A DNA stretch of 64,000 nucleotides from contig JBGVUE010000001.1 in the NCBI GenBank assembly GCA_041861885.1, positions 2,840,001 through 2,904,000 of the forward strand, given 5' to 3'. Shown in pieces: positions 48,517 to 57,236 of the stretch (position 1 is its first letter; each line of letters begins with the position of its first letter). This DNA is from Haloimpatiens sp. FM7315 (lineage in GTDB: Bacteria; Bacillota; Clostridia; Clostridiales; Clostridiaceae). The translations under genes and the position numbers were made by a program. The notes beneath the pieces were generated by a model. It did not search any database. It saw nothing but the letters and a program-made list of their open reading frames with translations, and had not been told where the DNA came from.

Positions 48517-49116
48517 TTAGTTATTTTCGCTTTTATATACATCAACTATCTTCTGTGCTAATTTTTTTATTGCACTTGCCTGAGCAATTAAACTCATCAC
48601 AACAATAAACACTAGTATTCTTTCTTCATCATCTTTTTTAAGGTTAAGTCCTGTAATTATTTCATTGAACCTTTTCTCGTCAAAATAATCTGTTTCTAAA
48701 AAATTAGAAAAACTCTCATCTTGTATCTTTGAGAATAACTTATATGCTTTTTCCCAAGATATAATATCATCTGATCTATCGTTTATTTCATTAAACGCAA
48801 GCCTAAATACTTTACTAATTTCGTCCGTTGTAAGTATAGGTCTCATATAGCTTAAAAGGACTAACTGTGCTAAATGAAGTTTTGTATAACCTCTTTTTTT
48901 ACCATCCTCTGGTTTTGAGATAATATCACCTTTAATATAGTTTTGTACAATGTTTTTAGTATACTTTTCATTTTCAAATCTATCATTAAGATAATCTATA
49001 ACTTGAGATAAAAATAAATCATACTGAGGCAAATCTTCATAAGCAACAATGTTATTATTGGAAATTTCCTTTGCTAACAAGTTTATATCCTTTATAGAAA
49101 AAATTTTTTCTGACAT
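48517..49116 (-). CDS. DUF1836 protein, MerR-like regulator
   Basis: 199 residues: YEDLPQYDLFLSQVIDYLNDRF, YTKNIVQNYIKGDIISKPEDGKKRGYTKLHLAQLVLLSYMRPILT (MerR-like HTH of DUF1836) and a helical C-terminus. Homologues include the BS_ykrK-type regulators. Its target is unknown. Ends about 60 bp before the YvrJ start hairpin, with the ribosome site GGGAGAG. Confidence 0.82.
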   Translation of the reverse strand: MSEKIFSIKDINLLAKEISNNNIVAYEDLPQYDLFLSQVIDYLNDRFENEKYTKNIVQNYIKGDIISKPEDGKKRGYTKLHLAQLVLLSYMRPILTTDEISKVFRLAFNEINDRSDDIISWEKAYKLFSKIQDESFSNFLETDYFDEKRFNEIITGLNLKKDDEERILVFIVVMSLIAQASAIKKLAQKIVDVYKSENN

Positions 49117-49600
49117 TTTATTCTCTCCCTTCAGTAAAATTTTAATAATTATATCTTAACTATTTTAGTCACTAATAATACCCTTAGAAAGCACTAATAT
49201 TGATTAAAATAAATAATAGTAGAAACTTACTATTTAAAATTACTTATATAATATATTATACGGTATTTATAACTGTATTACAAGGTAGTAATCTGAAAAT
49301 TAAAGAACAGCCAATATTATTTACATTTTATTCCTTTAAAACCTCAATATTAAAAAGAATACTGTTATTTTTTTATTTTTATGAAAATAATAATACTTAT
49401 CCACATTTGTTCCACAGCTTTTGTGGATAAATTAAGAATTTTGTTAATATTAATTCTTATTATATTTAATAATTTAGTTATAAAAGTTATCAACATTATC
49501 CACAGGTGCCCTGTTGATAACCTGTTAAATATATGTGGAATATGTTATCTATTTATTAAGATATTATGTAGAAATTTGTTTTTATGCTTTTAATACAAAA
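49117..49600. other. AT-rich region with a dense two-strand DnaA-box cluster
   Basis: TTATCCACA at 49397-49405 and 49496-49504, its complement at 49422-49430, TTATCAACA at 49487-49495 and its complement at 49512-49520, plus weaker TTCCACA sites near 49411 and 49535. Five strong boxes in 124 bp on both strands beside very AT-rich flanks. No gene with a ribosome site is present. dnaA and dnaN are not nearby, so this is more likely a DnaA-binding regulatory cluster than oriC. Confidence 0.65.
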
Positions 49601-49601
49601 A

Positions 49602-49634
49602 AACCACTGAATAAAATTATTTTTCAGTGGTTTT
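49602..49634. terminator. Terminator hairpin
   Basis: AAAACCACTGAA and TTCAGTGGTTTT, 12-bp stem with T/A flanks on both strands. Lies at the end of the Trk operon. Confidence 0.85.
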
Positions 49635-49736
49635 ATAATTATAAATATTTTTGTCTAAATTTTGTAGCAAACACAACCATTAACTATAATAACTCTTTTT
49701 TCTGAAAACAATTGTCTACAGTAGCTGTTCATCATA

Positions 49737-50234
49737 TTAACGAACAACTTTATAATAAATTGCAGCTATTATCATAAGTATTATAACTAGACCTAAAGCT
49801 AGTATTTCTTTTTTCACTTATAGGTCTTGTAATCTTGTGACCTCTTTCTATTAATTTAATGTCTTTAGAATGTATATCCACATCTCCCCCATGCTCTTTG
49901 CAATTAAAGCTAAAAACTCCAATAACCTTAATTTTATCTCCTTTATTATGATAATTTCCAAAGGTTTTAATTTCATTTAAAACCTTTTTATCCGACCAAA
50001 TCCCAATTGCAGAGGTTCCATCATTTACATTAATCCAAACCATATTTCCTCTTACCATAGGCTCACCTATTGCTTCAGCACTAATTTCTACAAGCTTATT
50101 ATTATATTTTTTGAAGAATTTATAAGTTTATCTATAGTTACATTCTCACTTGCCTTGCAATTTATAACTGATAAAGAGTTAATTAAAAGCACACTTACTA
50201 AAACCATTAAAATAAAATTTATTTTTTTAAACAT
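49737..50234 (-). CDS. Membrane-anchored OB-fold-like protein, frame broken twice
   Basis: About 166 residues after two one-base corrections (T runs 50107-50112 and 49809-49814). N-terminal signal/anchor (FILMVLVSVLLINSLSVINC), an OB-fold-like middle (LVEISAEAIGEPMVRGNMVWINVNDGTSAIGIW, GDKIKVIGVFSFNCKEHGGDVDIH) and a C-terminal helix (ILALGLVIILMIIAAIYY). The extracellular domain resembles small nucleic-acid or cofactor-binding OB domains. It overlaps the 3' end of trkH by 16 bp, the last gene of the operon. Function unknown. Confidence 0.7.
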
Positions 50235-51739
50235 AACTTTTTCACTCCCTCAATCACAAATCCAATCAAAGCAAAGACTGATATAAACTCTAGCCTTCCA
50301 AGGTACATAGCAACTATATAGTATACTTTAATTGGATATGGCATAGCTAAAGTAGTTACCCCTATAGTAAGTCCAACATTTCCAGTAACTGAAGCAGCTT
50401 CAAAAGCTGACTCTGCCAAAGGGTAACCATAAAAACTTCCTAAACAAGTTCCTATTACAAATAAAGCAATATAGCATAAAATTATAAGACATGAGCTTTT
50501 AACCACAGAATCCGTAAGAACCTGTTCCTTCATATAATGAAATTTAAATATCTTAACGCTTCTTTCAGATATCATTAATTTTTTTACATAGGCAATTATA
50601 CCCTTAAGTACAATACCAACTCTTAATCCTTTAAATCCTCCTGCTGTTGAACAAGCTGAGCCACCTATAAGCATAGCAATAGTCATACATATTATTCCGA
50701 ATTCTCCCCACTGTACCGTAAACTGTTTAGCATATACATTTGCAAAACCTGTAGTTGTATGAGCTGATAGCACATTAAATACTACTCTTCTAAAAATAGA
50801 TGCTGCATCATTATATACAGATTTATTAACTAAATATAAAATACAGAAAAAAGATATAGTAGTTACAGATATAAAGAAGCTCTTAGTTTCAATATTCTTA
50901 AATATTTCCTTTCTATCCCCTAACCAAATTTTATAATGAAGTCCAAAATTCAAAGAACCAATTATAAAAAAGATAATTGCTATATTTTCATATGAAAAGC
51001 TATGATAGTAACCCATTCCTTGAGACATAGGACTAAATCCTCCTGTACTCCAAGCAGACATATAAATAAAAAGAGCATGAAAAAAAGATGATACAGGTTT
51101 TAATCCAATAACAATACCATTTATCCACAAAGCTATGGTTCCAATAATTAAATATATAAAACTTATAAACCAAATAATTTTAGCTGTTCCTTTTATATTT
51201 GGGACAAGCTCTATATCCTTACCTTCCCCAACATATATTTTGTAAGCTCCTACGGTTTTTTTAATCATAAAAGATATGGCAAACACCACCATACCTTGCC
51301 CCCCTAAAAATGTTATAATGTGTCTCCACATATTAAGTCCCATTGGAGCATGATCTAAATCCTGAATAAGAACTAATCCTGTAGTTGTAAAACCACTCAT
51401 TACATCAAAACACCCATCAATTAAGCTATTACAATATCCCGAAAGAACATATGGAACTGCACATAAGATAGTAAGCACAATCCAAGAAAAAGCCGCTATT
51501 ACAAGTCCATGCTTCCACTCAATATCACTACATTTTTTTATTTCTCTTCCATATAATATAAATATAAGACCCATACTTAAAGACATTGCAGCAGAAATGA
51601 TAAAATCTATGACAACACTCCACTCTCTGAATAAAATTGATGTAATAACCGGTATTAGCATGAGAATAGCTGTAGCATTTACGATGTATCCACTATAATA
51701 CCCGATTATTTTTAAATTTTTATTTTTAATGTTTTCCAT
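50219..51739 (-). CDS. trkH: Potassium uptake protein TrkH/KtrB
   Basis: 506 residues with the four M1-P-M2 repeats; selectivity-filter segments include DVMSGFTTTGLVL, SAWSTGGFSPM, LSAHTTTGFANV and AASVTGNVGLTIG. Channel-like subunit for K+ uptake, gated by RCK/TrkA proteins that bind NAD(H) or ATP. The first-ribosome-site AGGTATAGGGAG is right after a 31-codon ORF. Two TrkA genes precede it in the operon. Confidence 0.95.
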   Translation of the reverse strand: MENIKNKNLKIIGYYSGYIVNATAILMLIPVITSILFREWSVVIDFIISAAMSLSMGLIFILYGREIKKCSDIEWKHGLVIAAFSWIVLTILCAVPYVLSGYCNSLIDGCFDVMSGFTTTGLVLIQDLDHAPMGLNMWRHIITFLGGQGMVVFAISFMIKKTVGAYKIYVGEGKDIELVPNIKGTAKIIWFISFIYLIIGTIALWINGIVIGLKPVSSFFHALFIYMSAWSTGGFSPMSQGMGYYHSFSYENIAIIFFIIGSLNFGLHYKIWLGDRKEIFKNIETKSFFISVTTISFFCILYLVNKSVYNDAASIFRRVVFNVLSAHTTTGFANVYAKQFTVQWGEFGIICMTIAMLIGGSACSTAGGFKGLRVGIVLKGIIAYVKKLMISERSVKIFKFHYMKEQVLTDSVVKSSCLIILCYIALFVIGTCLGSFYGYPLAESAFEAASVTGNVGLTIGVTTLAMPYPIKVYYIVAMYLGRLEFISVFALIGFVIEGVKKLCLKK

Positions 51740-51751
51740 CTCCCTATACCT

Positions 51752-51847
51752 CTAAAAAAATCCCATTAATAAGGTTATCCCCATTATTGACAAGGCAAAA
51801 CCTATTTCTGCAATTATTCCTTTTGATATTTTCTCCTTACTTAGCAT
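51752..51847 (-). CDS. 31-residue single-helix membrane peptide in the trk operon
   Basis: MLSKEKISKGIIAEIGFALS followed by IMGITLLMGFF, with the near-perfect ribosome site AGGAGGCGGAAAA before the ATG. Charged N-terminus, one hydrophobic helix (about 11-31). It lies 14 bp after trkA and 12 bp before trkH. Size and place recall KdpF of the Kdp pump, but no similarity is visible. A small subunit or stabiliser of TrkH is the simplest idea. Confidence 0.7.
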   Translation of the reverse strand: MLSKEKISKGIIAEIGFALSIMGITLLMGFF

Positions 51848-51861
51848 TTTTCCGCCTCCTA

Positions 51862-52511
51862 TTACAAGCTCTTTTCTAATTCTAATTTTTCATCCACATT
51901 TATTGTTACAAGCACTCTATCTCTTTCTCTTATCTCAATACTTCCACTTGGCGCTACGATTTTTTCATTTCTAAGAATAGATACTATTACACAACCCTTT
52001 GGAATATCCAAATTACTTATGAGTTTATTCTTCCATTTACAATTTTCCATTATAAATATTTCAACAAGTAGTATTTCACCTTTATCAAGCGCTTGAAGTA
52101 CCCTTAATTTCTTACTTGTAAGTTGTGCCTCAATTAAGTTTGATATAACTGCTGTACTGCACACAGTTTTATCTACACCTAAAGCTTTAAAAACCTCTTG
52201 GTTTTTGGATTATTTACTCTTGCTATAGTGTCTATATCCTTAAAATTTGTCTTAATACTTTGACATATAACAAAATTTTCTTCATCTGCTCCTGTAACCG
52301 CTGCAACAACCTCTGTCTCTTGTATCCCAGCATCTTTTAAAACATCTATATCAGTACCATCTCCGTTTATAGCCTCTACATCCATTTCTTCAGCTATTTT
52401 TCTACACAAATCATAATTTCTTTCAATTATAGTAATCTTAAATCCTTTTTCCTTAAGTGTTCTCACAAGATAGTATCCTACCTTGCCACCACCTACTACT
52501 ATAGCCTTCAT
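51862..52511 (-). CDS. trkA: Trk potassium uptake regulator TrkA, frame broken at 52202-52206
   Basis: About 216 residues: RCK/TrkA-N domain MKAIVVGGGKVGYYLVRTL (GxGxxG nucleotide site), INGDGTDIDVLKDAGI, VTGADEENFVI; after one added A, NNPKNQEVFKALGVDKTV and the TrkA-C domain LVEIFIMENCKWKNKLISNL. Single-unit (not duplicated) TrkA. Cytosolic gating partner of TrkH. Confidence 0.9.
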
Positions 52512-52561
52512 ACAAACACCTCTAATATCATATAATTTGAATTCTAAAAGAAAAAGGAAAC

Positions 52562-53206
52562 TTATATACTAAAAAATTCAATAAGTTCCTCCTTATAACC
52601 ATCTTGAATTGCACAAACAAGCTTATCTCCATTTTTGAAAGTCTCCTCTTTTGTCACTATATTATACTTAAAATTTTGTTTTGAATATGAACATACATTG
52701 CACTTAAATTTCTTCTCTAGCTCTTCTTTCGTTATAATTTTATTATTTAGTATTGGAACCTCAATAATAGAAATAGCGCTATCTAAAGCTTCTATAAATC
52801 TATAATCATTTCTGCTAATATTGTTTTTTATAAGATCAATTCCTAGTTTAGTTGTATTAATTGTACTAATATTTAAAGATTTATATATAATTTCTTTATT
52901 AAAATTGCATACTCTTGCCAATACATTTTTTACACCATATATGTCTTTTGCTATCTTACTTGCAAGTATATTTATATTATCATCTTGGGTCAGGGCTAAG
53001 AATACATCGGCATTATTTATTCCAGCTTCATTTAAAATATCATTATCAAACTCTATTCCATTTATTCTTTGTCCATCATAACCCTCGTTTAACTTTTCAA
53101 GTTTATTAACATCTCTATCTACTACTACTACATCGTTGCCTTCACTGCTTAAAACCTTGGCCATACCACTTCCAAGACCACCACAGCCAATTATTATTAT
53201 ATACAA
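52562..53206 (-). CDS. Second TrkA-type regulator
   Basis: 214 residues: MYIIIIGCGGLGSGMAKVL (GxGxxG variant), VVDRDVNKLEKL, DVFLALTQDDNINILAS, then a diverged TrkA-C part (SIIEVPILNNKIITKEELEK). It pairs with the TrkA at 51862-52511; two-TrkA operons are common in Clostridia, in which the two proteins may form a hetero-oligomeric ring under TrkH. Confidence 0.88.
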   Translation of the reverse strand: MYIIIIGCGGLGSGMAKVLSSEGNDVVVVDRDVNKLEKLNEGYDGQRINGIEFDNDILNEAGINNADVFLALTQDDNINILASKIAKDIYGVKNVLARVCNFNKEIIYKSLNISTINTTKLGIDLIKNNISRNDYRFIEALDSAISIIEVPILNNKIITKEELEKKFKCNVCSYSKQNFKYNIVTKEETFKNGDKLVCAIQDGYKEELIEFFSI

Positions 53207-53225
53207 AGCCTAACCCTCCCTAAAT

Positions 53226-53764
53226 CTAAAATCCGTTAGCCATAGCTAATTTACCATTAACGTAATTTTCCTCACAATCAATTATAATGTCTCTTTTTAT
53301 TACTCTAAAAAGCCTTCTATCTTCAACAAAATAATCTTCTGGTCCGTAATCTATATTATTGTTCTTACTTATAATATTAAAAGCCATCATATAAAATTTA
53401 TCAAAGCTACAATCTAAATTTACTACAGTATCCAAAAACTCTACTGATATAAAATACCAAGGAAATTCTCTTTGGTTCCTCTTAAATGCAGGACAATCAC
53501 TTCTAACCATAAGCCTAATTAATCTACATTTAAAGCACATTGATTCTAATATAGTATATAGAAGCACATTCTTGTCTAAATTGTTCCCATAGCCCATAAC
53601 CAAAGTCTCAGATGCATTTTGAGTTTCAAGATCAGGGTCATAGTTTATCTTATTTTTTATATTTAAAAAAACTCTTTTTATTTTTGGATACCATAACCAC
53701 TGTTTTGAAATTCACTAACATAATTTACTATTACTTGATTTTGTTTGTCACATAATTCAATCAC
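53226..53764 (-). CDS. Uncharacterised protein in the kinase-Trk operon, frame broken at 53703-53706
   Basis: About 179 residues from a GTG at 53764 that overlaps the stop of the response regulator (GTGA), after GGGAGG. VIELCDKQNQVIVNYVSEF, then QWLWYPKIKRVFLNIKN after one added base, NASETLVMGYGNNLDKNVLLYTILESMCFKCRLIRL and a C-terminal VEDRRLFRVIKRDIIIDCEENYVNG. Cys-rich (LCD, CFKC, DCP, DC). I do not recognise the family. It sits between sensing and transport genes, so a role in signal output is possible. Confidence 0.65.
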
Positions 53765-54354
53765 AATTTTCCTCCCTTTCCGTAACCAAATAATTTAGAT
53801 ACTTCATAAAAGCGTTTAGCTTCACCTTCATCACCAATAGTGCCATAAATTTTGCTAATTAGATAATAGGCTTCTGCAAATTTAGGTTCTACAGCAAGTG
53901 CCCTTTTCAAAATTTTTAGTGCCTCTCCCATGTTGTTATCTTCCATATATTTTTTTGCATTTTTTATATAAATAGATAGATTATCATCATCAATTATTTC
54001 TTCATCAATCTCATCTAAAAGATTTTTTATTCGCTCTGCAGTAAATGGCTTTTGTAGATAGGCTACTGCTCCTAATTTAGTGCAGTCTACTGCATTTTTA
54101 ATTGTAGGAAAGGCTGTCATTATAACAACCGTAAACTCCTTGCCCCTGGCTCTTATTCTCTTTAAAAGCTCTGTACCGCTAATTTCTGGCATCTTTATAT
54201 CAATAAAAGCTAAATCAATTTCTTCATTTTCTATTATACTTAAAGCTTCTTCACCATTTTTAGCCTCAATGGTTTCATAACCCTCTATCTGTAAACACGT
54301 AGTTAGGAGATTTCTTATATTCTTTGTATCATCCACAATTATAACCTTTTTCAC
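53761..54354 (-). CDS. Response regulator with TPR-like tail, no DNA-binding domain
   Basis: 197 residues. Receiver domain (1-120): VIIVDDTKNIRNLL, phospho-acceptor Asp in LAFIDIKMPEISG, MTAFPTIKNA, LQKPF. Then a short linker and a helical repeat segment (ALKILKRALAVEPKFAEAYYLISKIYGTIGDEGEAKRFYEVSKLFG) that looks like one to two TPR units. So the output is protein-protein rather than DNA binding. It is encoded between its kinase and the Trk genes. Confidence 0.88.
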   Translation of the reverse strand: MKKVIIVDDTKNIRNLLTTCLQIEGYETIEAKNGEEALSIIENEEIDLAFIDIKMPEISGTELLKRIRARGKEFTVVIMTAFPTIKNAVDCTKLGAVAYLQKPFTAERIKNLLDEIDEEIIDDDNLSIYIKNAKKYMEDNNMGEALKILKRALAVEPKFAEAYYLISKIYGTIGDEGEAKRFYEVSKLFGYGKGGKL

Positions 54355-54391
54355 CTATTCCACCTCTTTCATACAAAACGCCTAAACATAG

Positions 54392-56236
54392 CTACTTAAA
54401 AGGAATATAGAATACAAATTCACTGCCTTTTCCAACGCTACTTTTGCACCAAATCTCTCCTCCATGAACTTCTACTATCTGTTTACATATTGCAAGTCCA
54501 AGTCCCGTTCCACCTTTTTCATCATCTCTTGGAATTCTAACAAACTTTTCAAATATCTTTCCTATATACTGTTCTGGTATTCCAACCCCTGTATCTTTAA
54601 CAGAAACATATACCTTATTTATACTGTTCCATACTCTTATTGTTATTTTTCCATCCTTTGTCGTAAACTTAATTGCATTGGAGATTAGGTTATTTAATAC
54701 CCAAGTGATCTTTTCAAAATCCCCTTTAACATCCTTTAGATTATCCAAAAAATTATAATCAAAATTAACCGCCTTCTTCTCAGCTACAGTTTTAAATTCA
54801 GCAACTGATTTTAAAACAGCATCTTTCATATTAAAATTATTCATATTAAATATTGGCTTTTCGCACTCAACTTTAGATAACTTAAGCAAATCAGTTACTA
54901 ATTCTGACAGTCTATAGGCCTCTTCTTGAATTGTATCTACGATTTCTAACTGCTTATCATTAAGTCCTCCTAGTTTGTCATTTTTAAGTAAACTTGCTCC
55001 AAAAGTTAAAGAAGTAATAGGAGTTTTAAATTCATGAGATATAGATGATACAAAATCCGCCCTTACCTTCTCTAAACTTTTAAGTTCCGTAATATTTTGA
55101 AAAAATATAGCAACTCCCTCCAAAAATGATGAGCTATCCCTTATAGCTGTAACTGTTATATTGAAAAAATTTTCCTTGCCTAAATGCATTATAGAAAATA
55201 TTTTTTGATCATATTCCAATTCTTCTTCATAAGTATAGTGGATAAAATCATAAATTTCTCCATTTCTAATAGCCTCTAAAAAATGTTTTCCAGAGACATT
55301 CTTTTCATCTATTGAAAAAAACTCTTCGCACTTATCGTTAATAAGGACTATCTTATAATTTTCATCTAATACCATTAAAGGTTCAGATATACTCTTTACT
55401 ATAGCAATTGACTTATTTTTCTCATTCATAAGTTTCCCCATAGTGCTTTGTTCAAATTGTTTTAGTCTCTTAGTCATATTATTAAACTCTATAGCTAATT
55501 TACCAATCTCGTCATTTGACACCACCGGAGCCTCTTTATCCAGTTCACCTTCTTTAACTAACTTCATAGTTTCTGTAAGAAGCTCTATTGGATGCAAAAA
55601 TTTATTAACTAAAAATGTGGCAATAAAAAAGCAGGTGACAACCAAAGCTAATGATAAAACTAAAACTAAATTCATAATCCTGTTTGTATTGACAGTTATG
55701 TTATCATTATTATTAAACATTGATTTTTCATTTAAAAGTGAAAGATCTCTTAAAGACCTAGTTAACTTAGAATATAAGGGAATTATGTTATCATTATAAT
55801 AACTTATACTCTCTTTTTGTCCCTTTGTAACTCTTATTTTCTGTAAAGAAGAAAAGCTTGCAAGTAGTCTTACATAAGAGGATTTTACCTCCACTACATA
55901 CGCTCTCTCATCTTTTTCAGTTATGTTATTCCATTCTATATTAAACCATTTGTAAAACTCATTATTTTCATTATAAAATACATCTAAACTAGCTTTATCT
56001 CCGCCATTTATATAATCAACCATATATATATTTTGCTTTTCAATAACGTCTAACATGTTATTTGCTGCATTTATACTTTTATAATTATCTGTCAAAAATC
56101 CATCTATGGAGTTTCTTATAGTTGAAAAATTATAATAGGAAAACACCCCCATAAATGCAATTATAAATACTAATCCTAAATGCACTAAAGTAAATTTGAA
56201 TTTTAAAGTCTTTCTCATTTTCATCACCTTTTTCAT
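54392..56236 (-). CDS. Sensor histidine kinase with HAMP and PAS domains
   Basis: 614 residues. Helices at about 13-31 and 190-212 enclose a ~160-residue extracellular four-helix-type sensor. Then HAMP (KFLHPIELLTETMKLVKEGELD), PAS (ISEPLMVLDENYKIVLINDKCEEFFSI), HisKA SSISHEFKTPITSLTFG, N box WVLNNLISNAIKFT, G1 KDTGVGIPEQYIGKIFEKF and G2 GGTGLGLAICKQIV. NtrY/PhoR-like. It heads the operon that ends with the Trk K+ system, so it may respond to osmotic or ionic signals. Confidence 0.93.
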   Translation of the reverse strand: MKKVMKMRKTLKFKFTLVHLGLVFIIAFMGVFSYYNFSTIRNSIDGFLTDNYKSINAANNMLDVIEKQNIYMVDYINGGDKASLDVFYNENNEFYKWFNIEWNNITEKDERAYVVEVKSSYVRLLASFSSLQKIRVTKGQKESISYYNDNIIPLYSKLTRSLRDLSLLNEKSMFNNNDNITVNTNRIMNLVLVLSLALVVTCFFIATFLVNKFLHPIELLTETMKLVKEGELDKEAPVVSNDEIGKLAIEFNNMTKRLKQFEQSTMGKLMNEKNKSIAIVKSISEPLMVLDENYKIVLINDKCEEFFSIDEKNVSGKHFLEAIRNGEIYDFIHYTYEEELEYDQKIFSIMHLGKENFFNITVTAIRDSSSFLEGVAIFFQNITELKSLEKVRADFVSSISHEFKTPITSLTFGASLLKNDKLGGLNDKQLEIVDTIQEEAYRLSELVTDLLKLSKVECEKPIFNMNNFNMKDAVLKSVAEFKTVAEKKAVNFDYNFLDNLKDVKGDFEKITWVLNNLISNAIKFTTKDGKITIRVWNSINKVYVSVKDTGVGIPEQYIGKIFEKFVRIPRDDEKGGTGLGLAICKQIVEVHGGEIWCKSSVGKGSEFVFYIPFK

Positions 56237-56588
56237 TAAAAACTATAGACTTCGTACCATTAGTATAGAAGGGAAAAAAGTTTCCGTCAAAGACATATAC
56301 CTATCATAAAACGAGATATATAAAGTATTGTTATAGCTAATCTAAGTAGCTTGGCTCAAATGCCATATAATAAGCCGGATAACTAGTATTTTAGTTAAAT
56401 CTTATACTCTATCCTTTAAAGCCTAGAGCAGTATTTACTTTAATTTTTATACATCAAAAAATAAAAATCATATAAAGACAATAAAAACTTCTATACAAAA
56501 TTTCTCTTGCATATTTTAATTTTTATTTATCTTTATATGATTTTAAAAATATTTAATTTTAAAATTCAGCTTACCTTTTTTAAACTAA
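56237..56588. other. Intergenic region with a 23-bp imperfect inverted repeat
   Basis: AAAATCATATAAAGA (56464-56478) and its complement (56530-56544), extended inward by AATAAAAA/TTTTTATT (56480-56487 and 56520-56527), with a ~32-nt AT-rich loop. Lies 45 bp downstream of the transaldolase stop, on its 3' side, between it and the kinase operon promoter. Possibly a terminator-like structure or a small mobile repeat. Confidence 0.5.
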
Positions 56589-57236
56589 TTATTTACTCAT
56601 GCTTTTTTTATAATCTTGTAAGAATTTTTCAATTCCAGCATTAGTCAATGGATGTTTAACCATTTGCATAATTACCTTATAAGGAATAGTTGCTATATCG
56701 CAGCCAACCTTAGCACATTCTAAAACATGCATAGGAGTTCTTATACTAGCTGCTATTATCTCTGTTTCAATTCCATAAATTCCAAAAATATCAGCTATAT
56801 CCCTTATTATATCCATACCGCCGTTTCCTATGTCATCTAGTCTTCCAACAAAAGGACTTACAAAGCTTGCTCCAGCTTTTGCAGCTAGAAGTGCTTGTTG
56901 AGCTGAGAATATCAAGGTTACATTAGTTCTAATACCTTCATTTGAAAGTATATTTACTGCCTTTAAGCCTTCTTCACACATTGGTATTTTAATTACAATG
57001 TTTTTGTGAAGTTTAACTAATTTTTTAGCTTCTTCTACCATTTTATCTGATTCTAAGCTCATAACTTCAGCGCTAATAGGTCCATTTACTATAGAACAAA
57101 TTTCAGATATTACTTCTTTTAAATCCCTTCCTTCCTTTGCAATAAGGGATGGATTTGTAGTAACACCATCTAATATGCCGAATTTGGCAGCTTCTTTTAT
57201 TTCCTCTACATTTGCTGTATCAATAAAAATCTTCAT
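56589..57236 (-). CDS. Fructose-6-phosphate aldolase/transaldolase type 3B
   Basis: 215 residues, the short TAL/FSA type: [47 protein letters not shown] (Schiff-base Lys), [47 protein letters not shown]. In Clostridia such proteins act as transaldolase in the pentose pathway. It overlaps the CCA gene by 4 bp. Confidence 0.93.
   Translation of the reverse strand: MKIFIDTANVEEIKEAAKFGILDGVTTNPSLIAKEGRDLKEVISEICSIVNGPISAEVMSLESDKMVEEAKKLVKLHKNIVIKIPMCEEGLKAVNILSNEGIRTNVTLIFSAQQALLAAKAGASFVSPFVGRLDDIGNGGMDIIRDIADIFGIYGIETEIIAASIRTPMHVLECAKVGCDIATIPYKVIMQMVKHPLTNAGIEKFLQDYKKSMSK

Noticed and set aside
49397..49520. Chromosomal origin oriC
   Set aside because: No dnaA, dnaN or rpmH next to it; box density alone is not enough.
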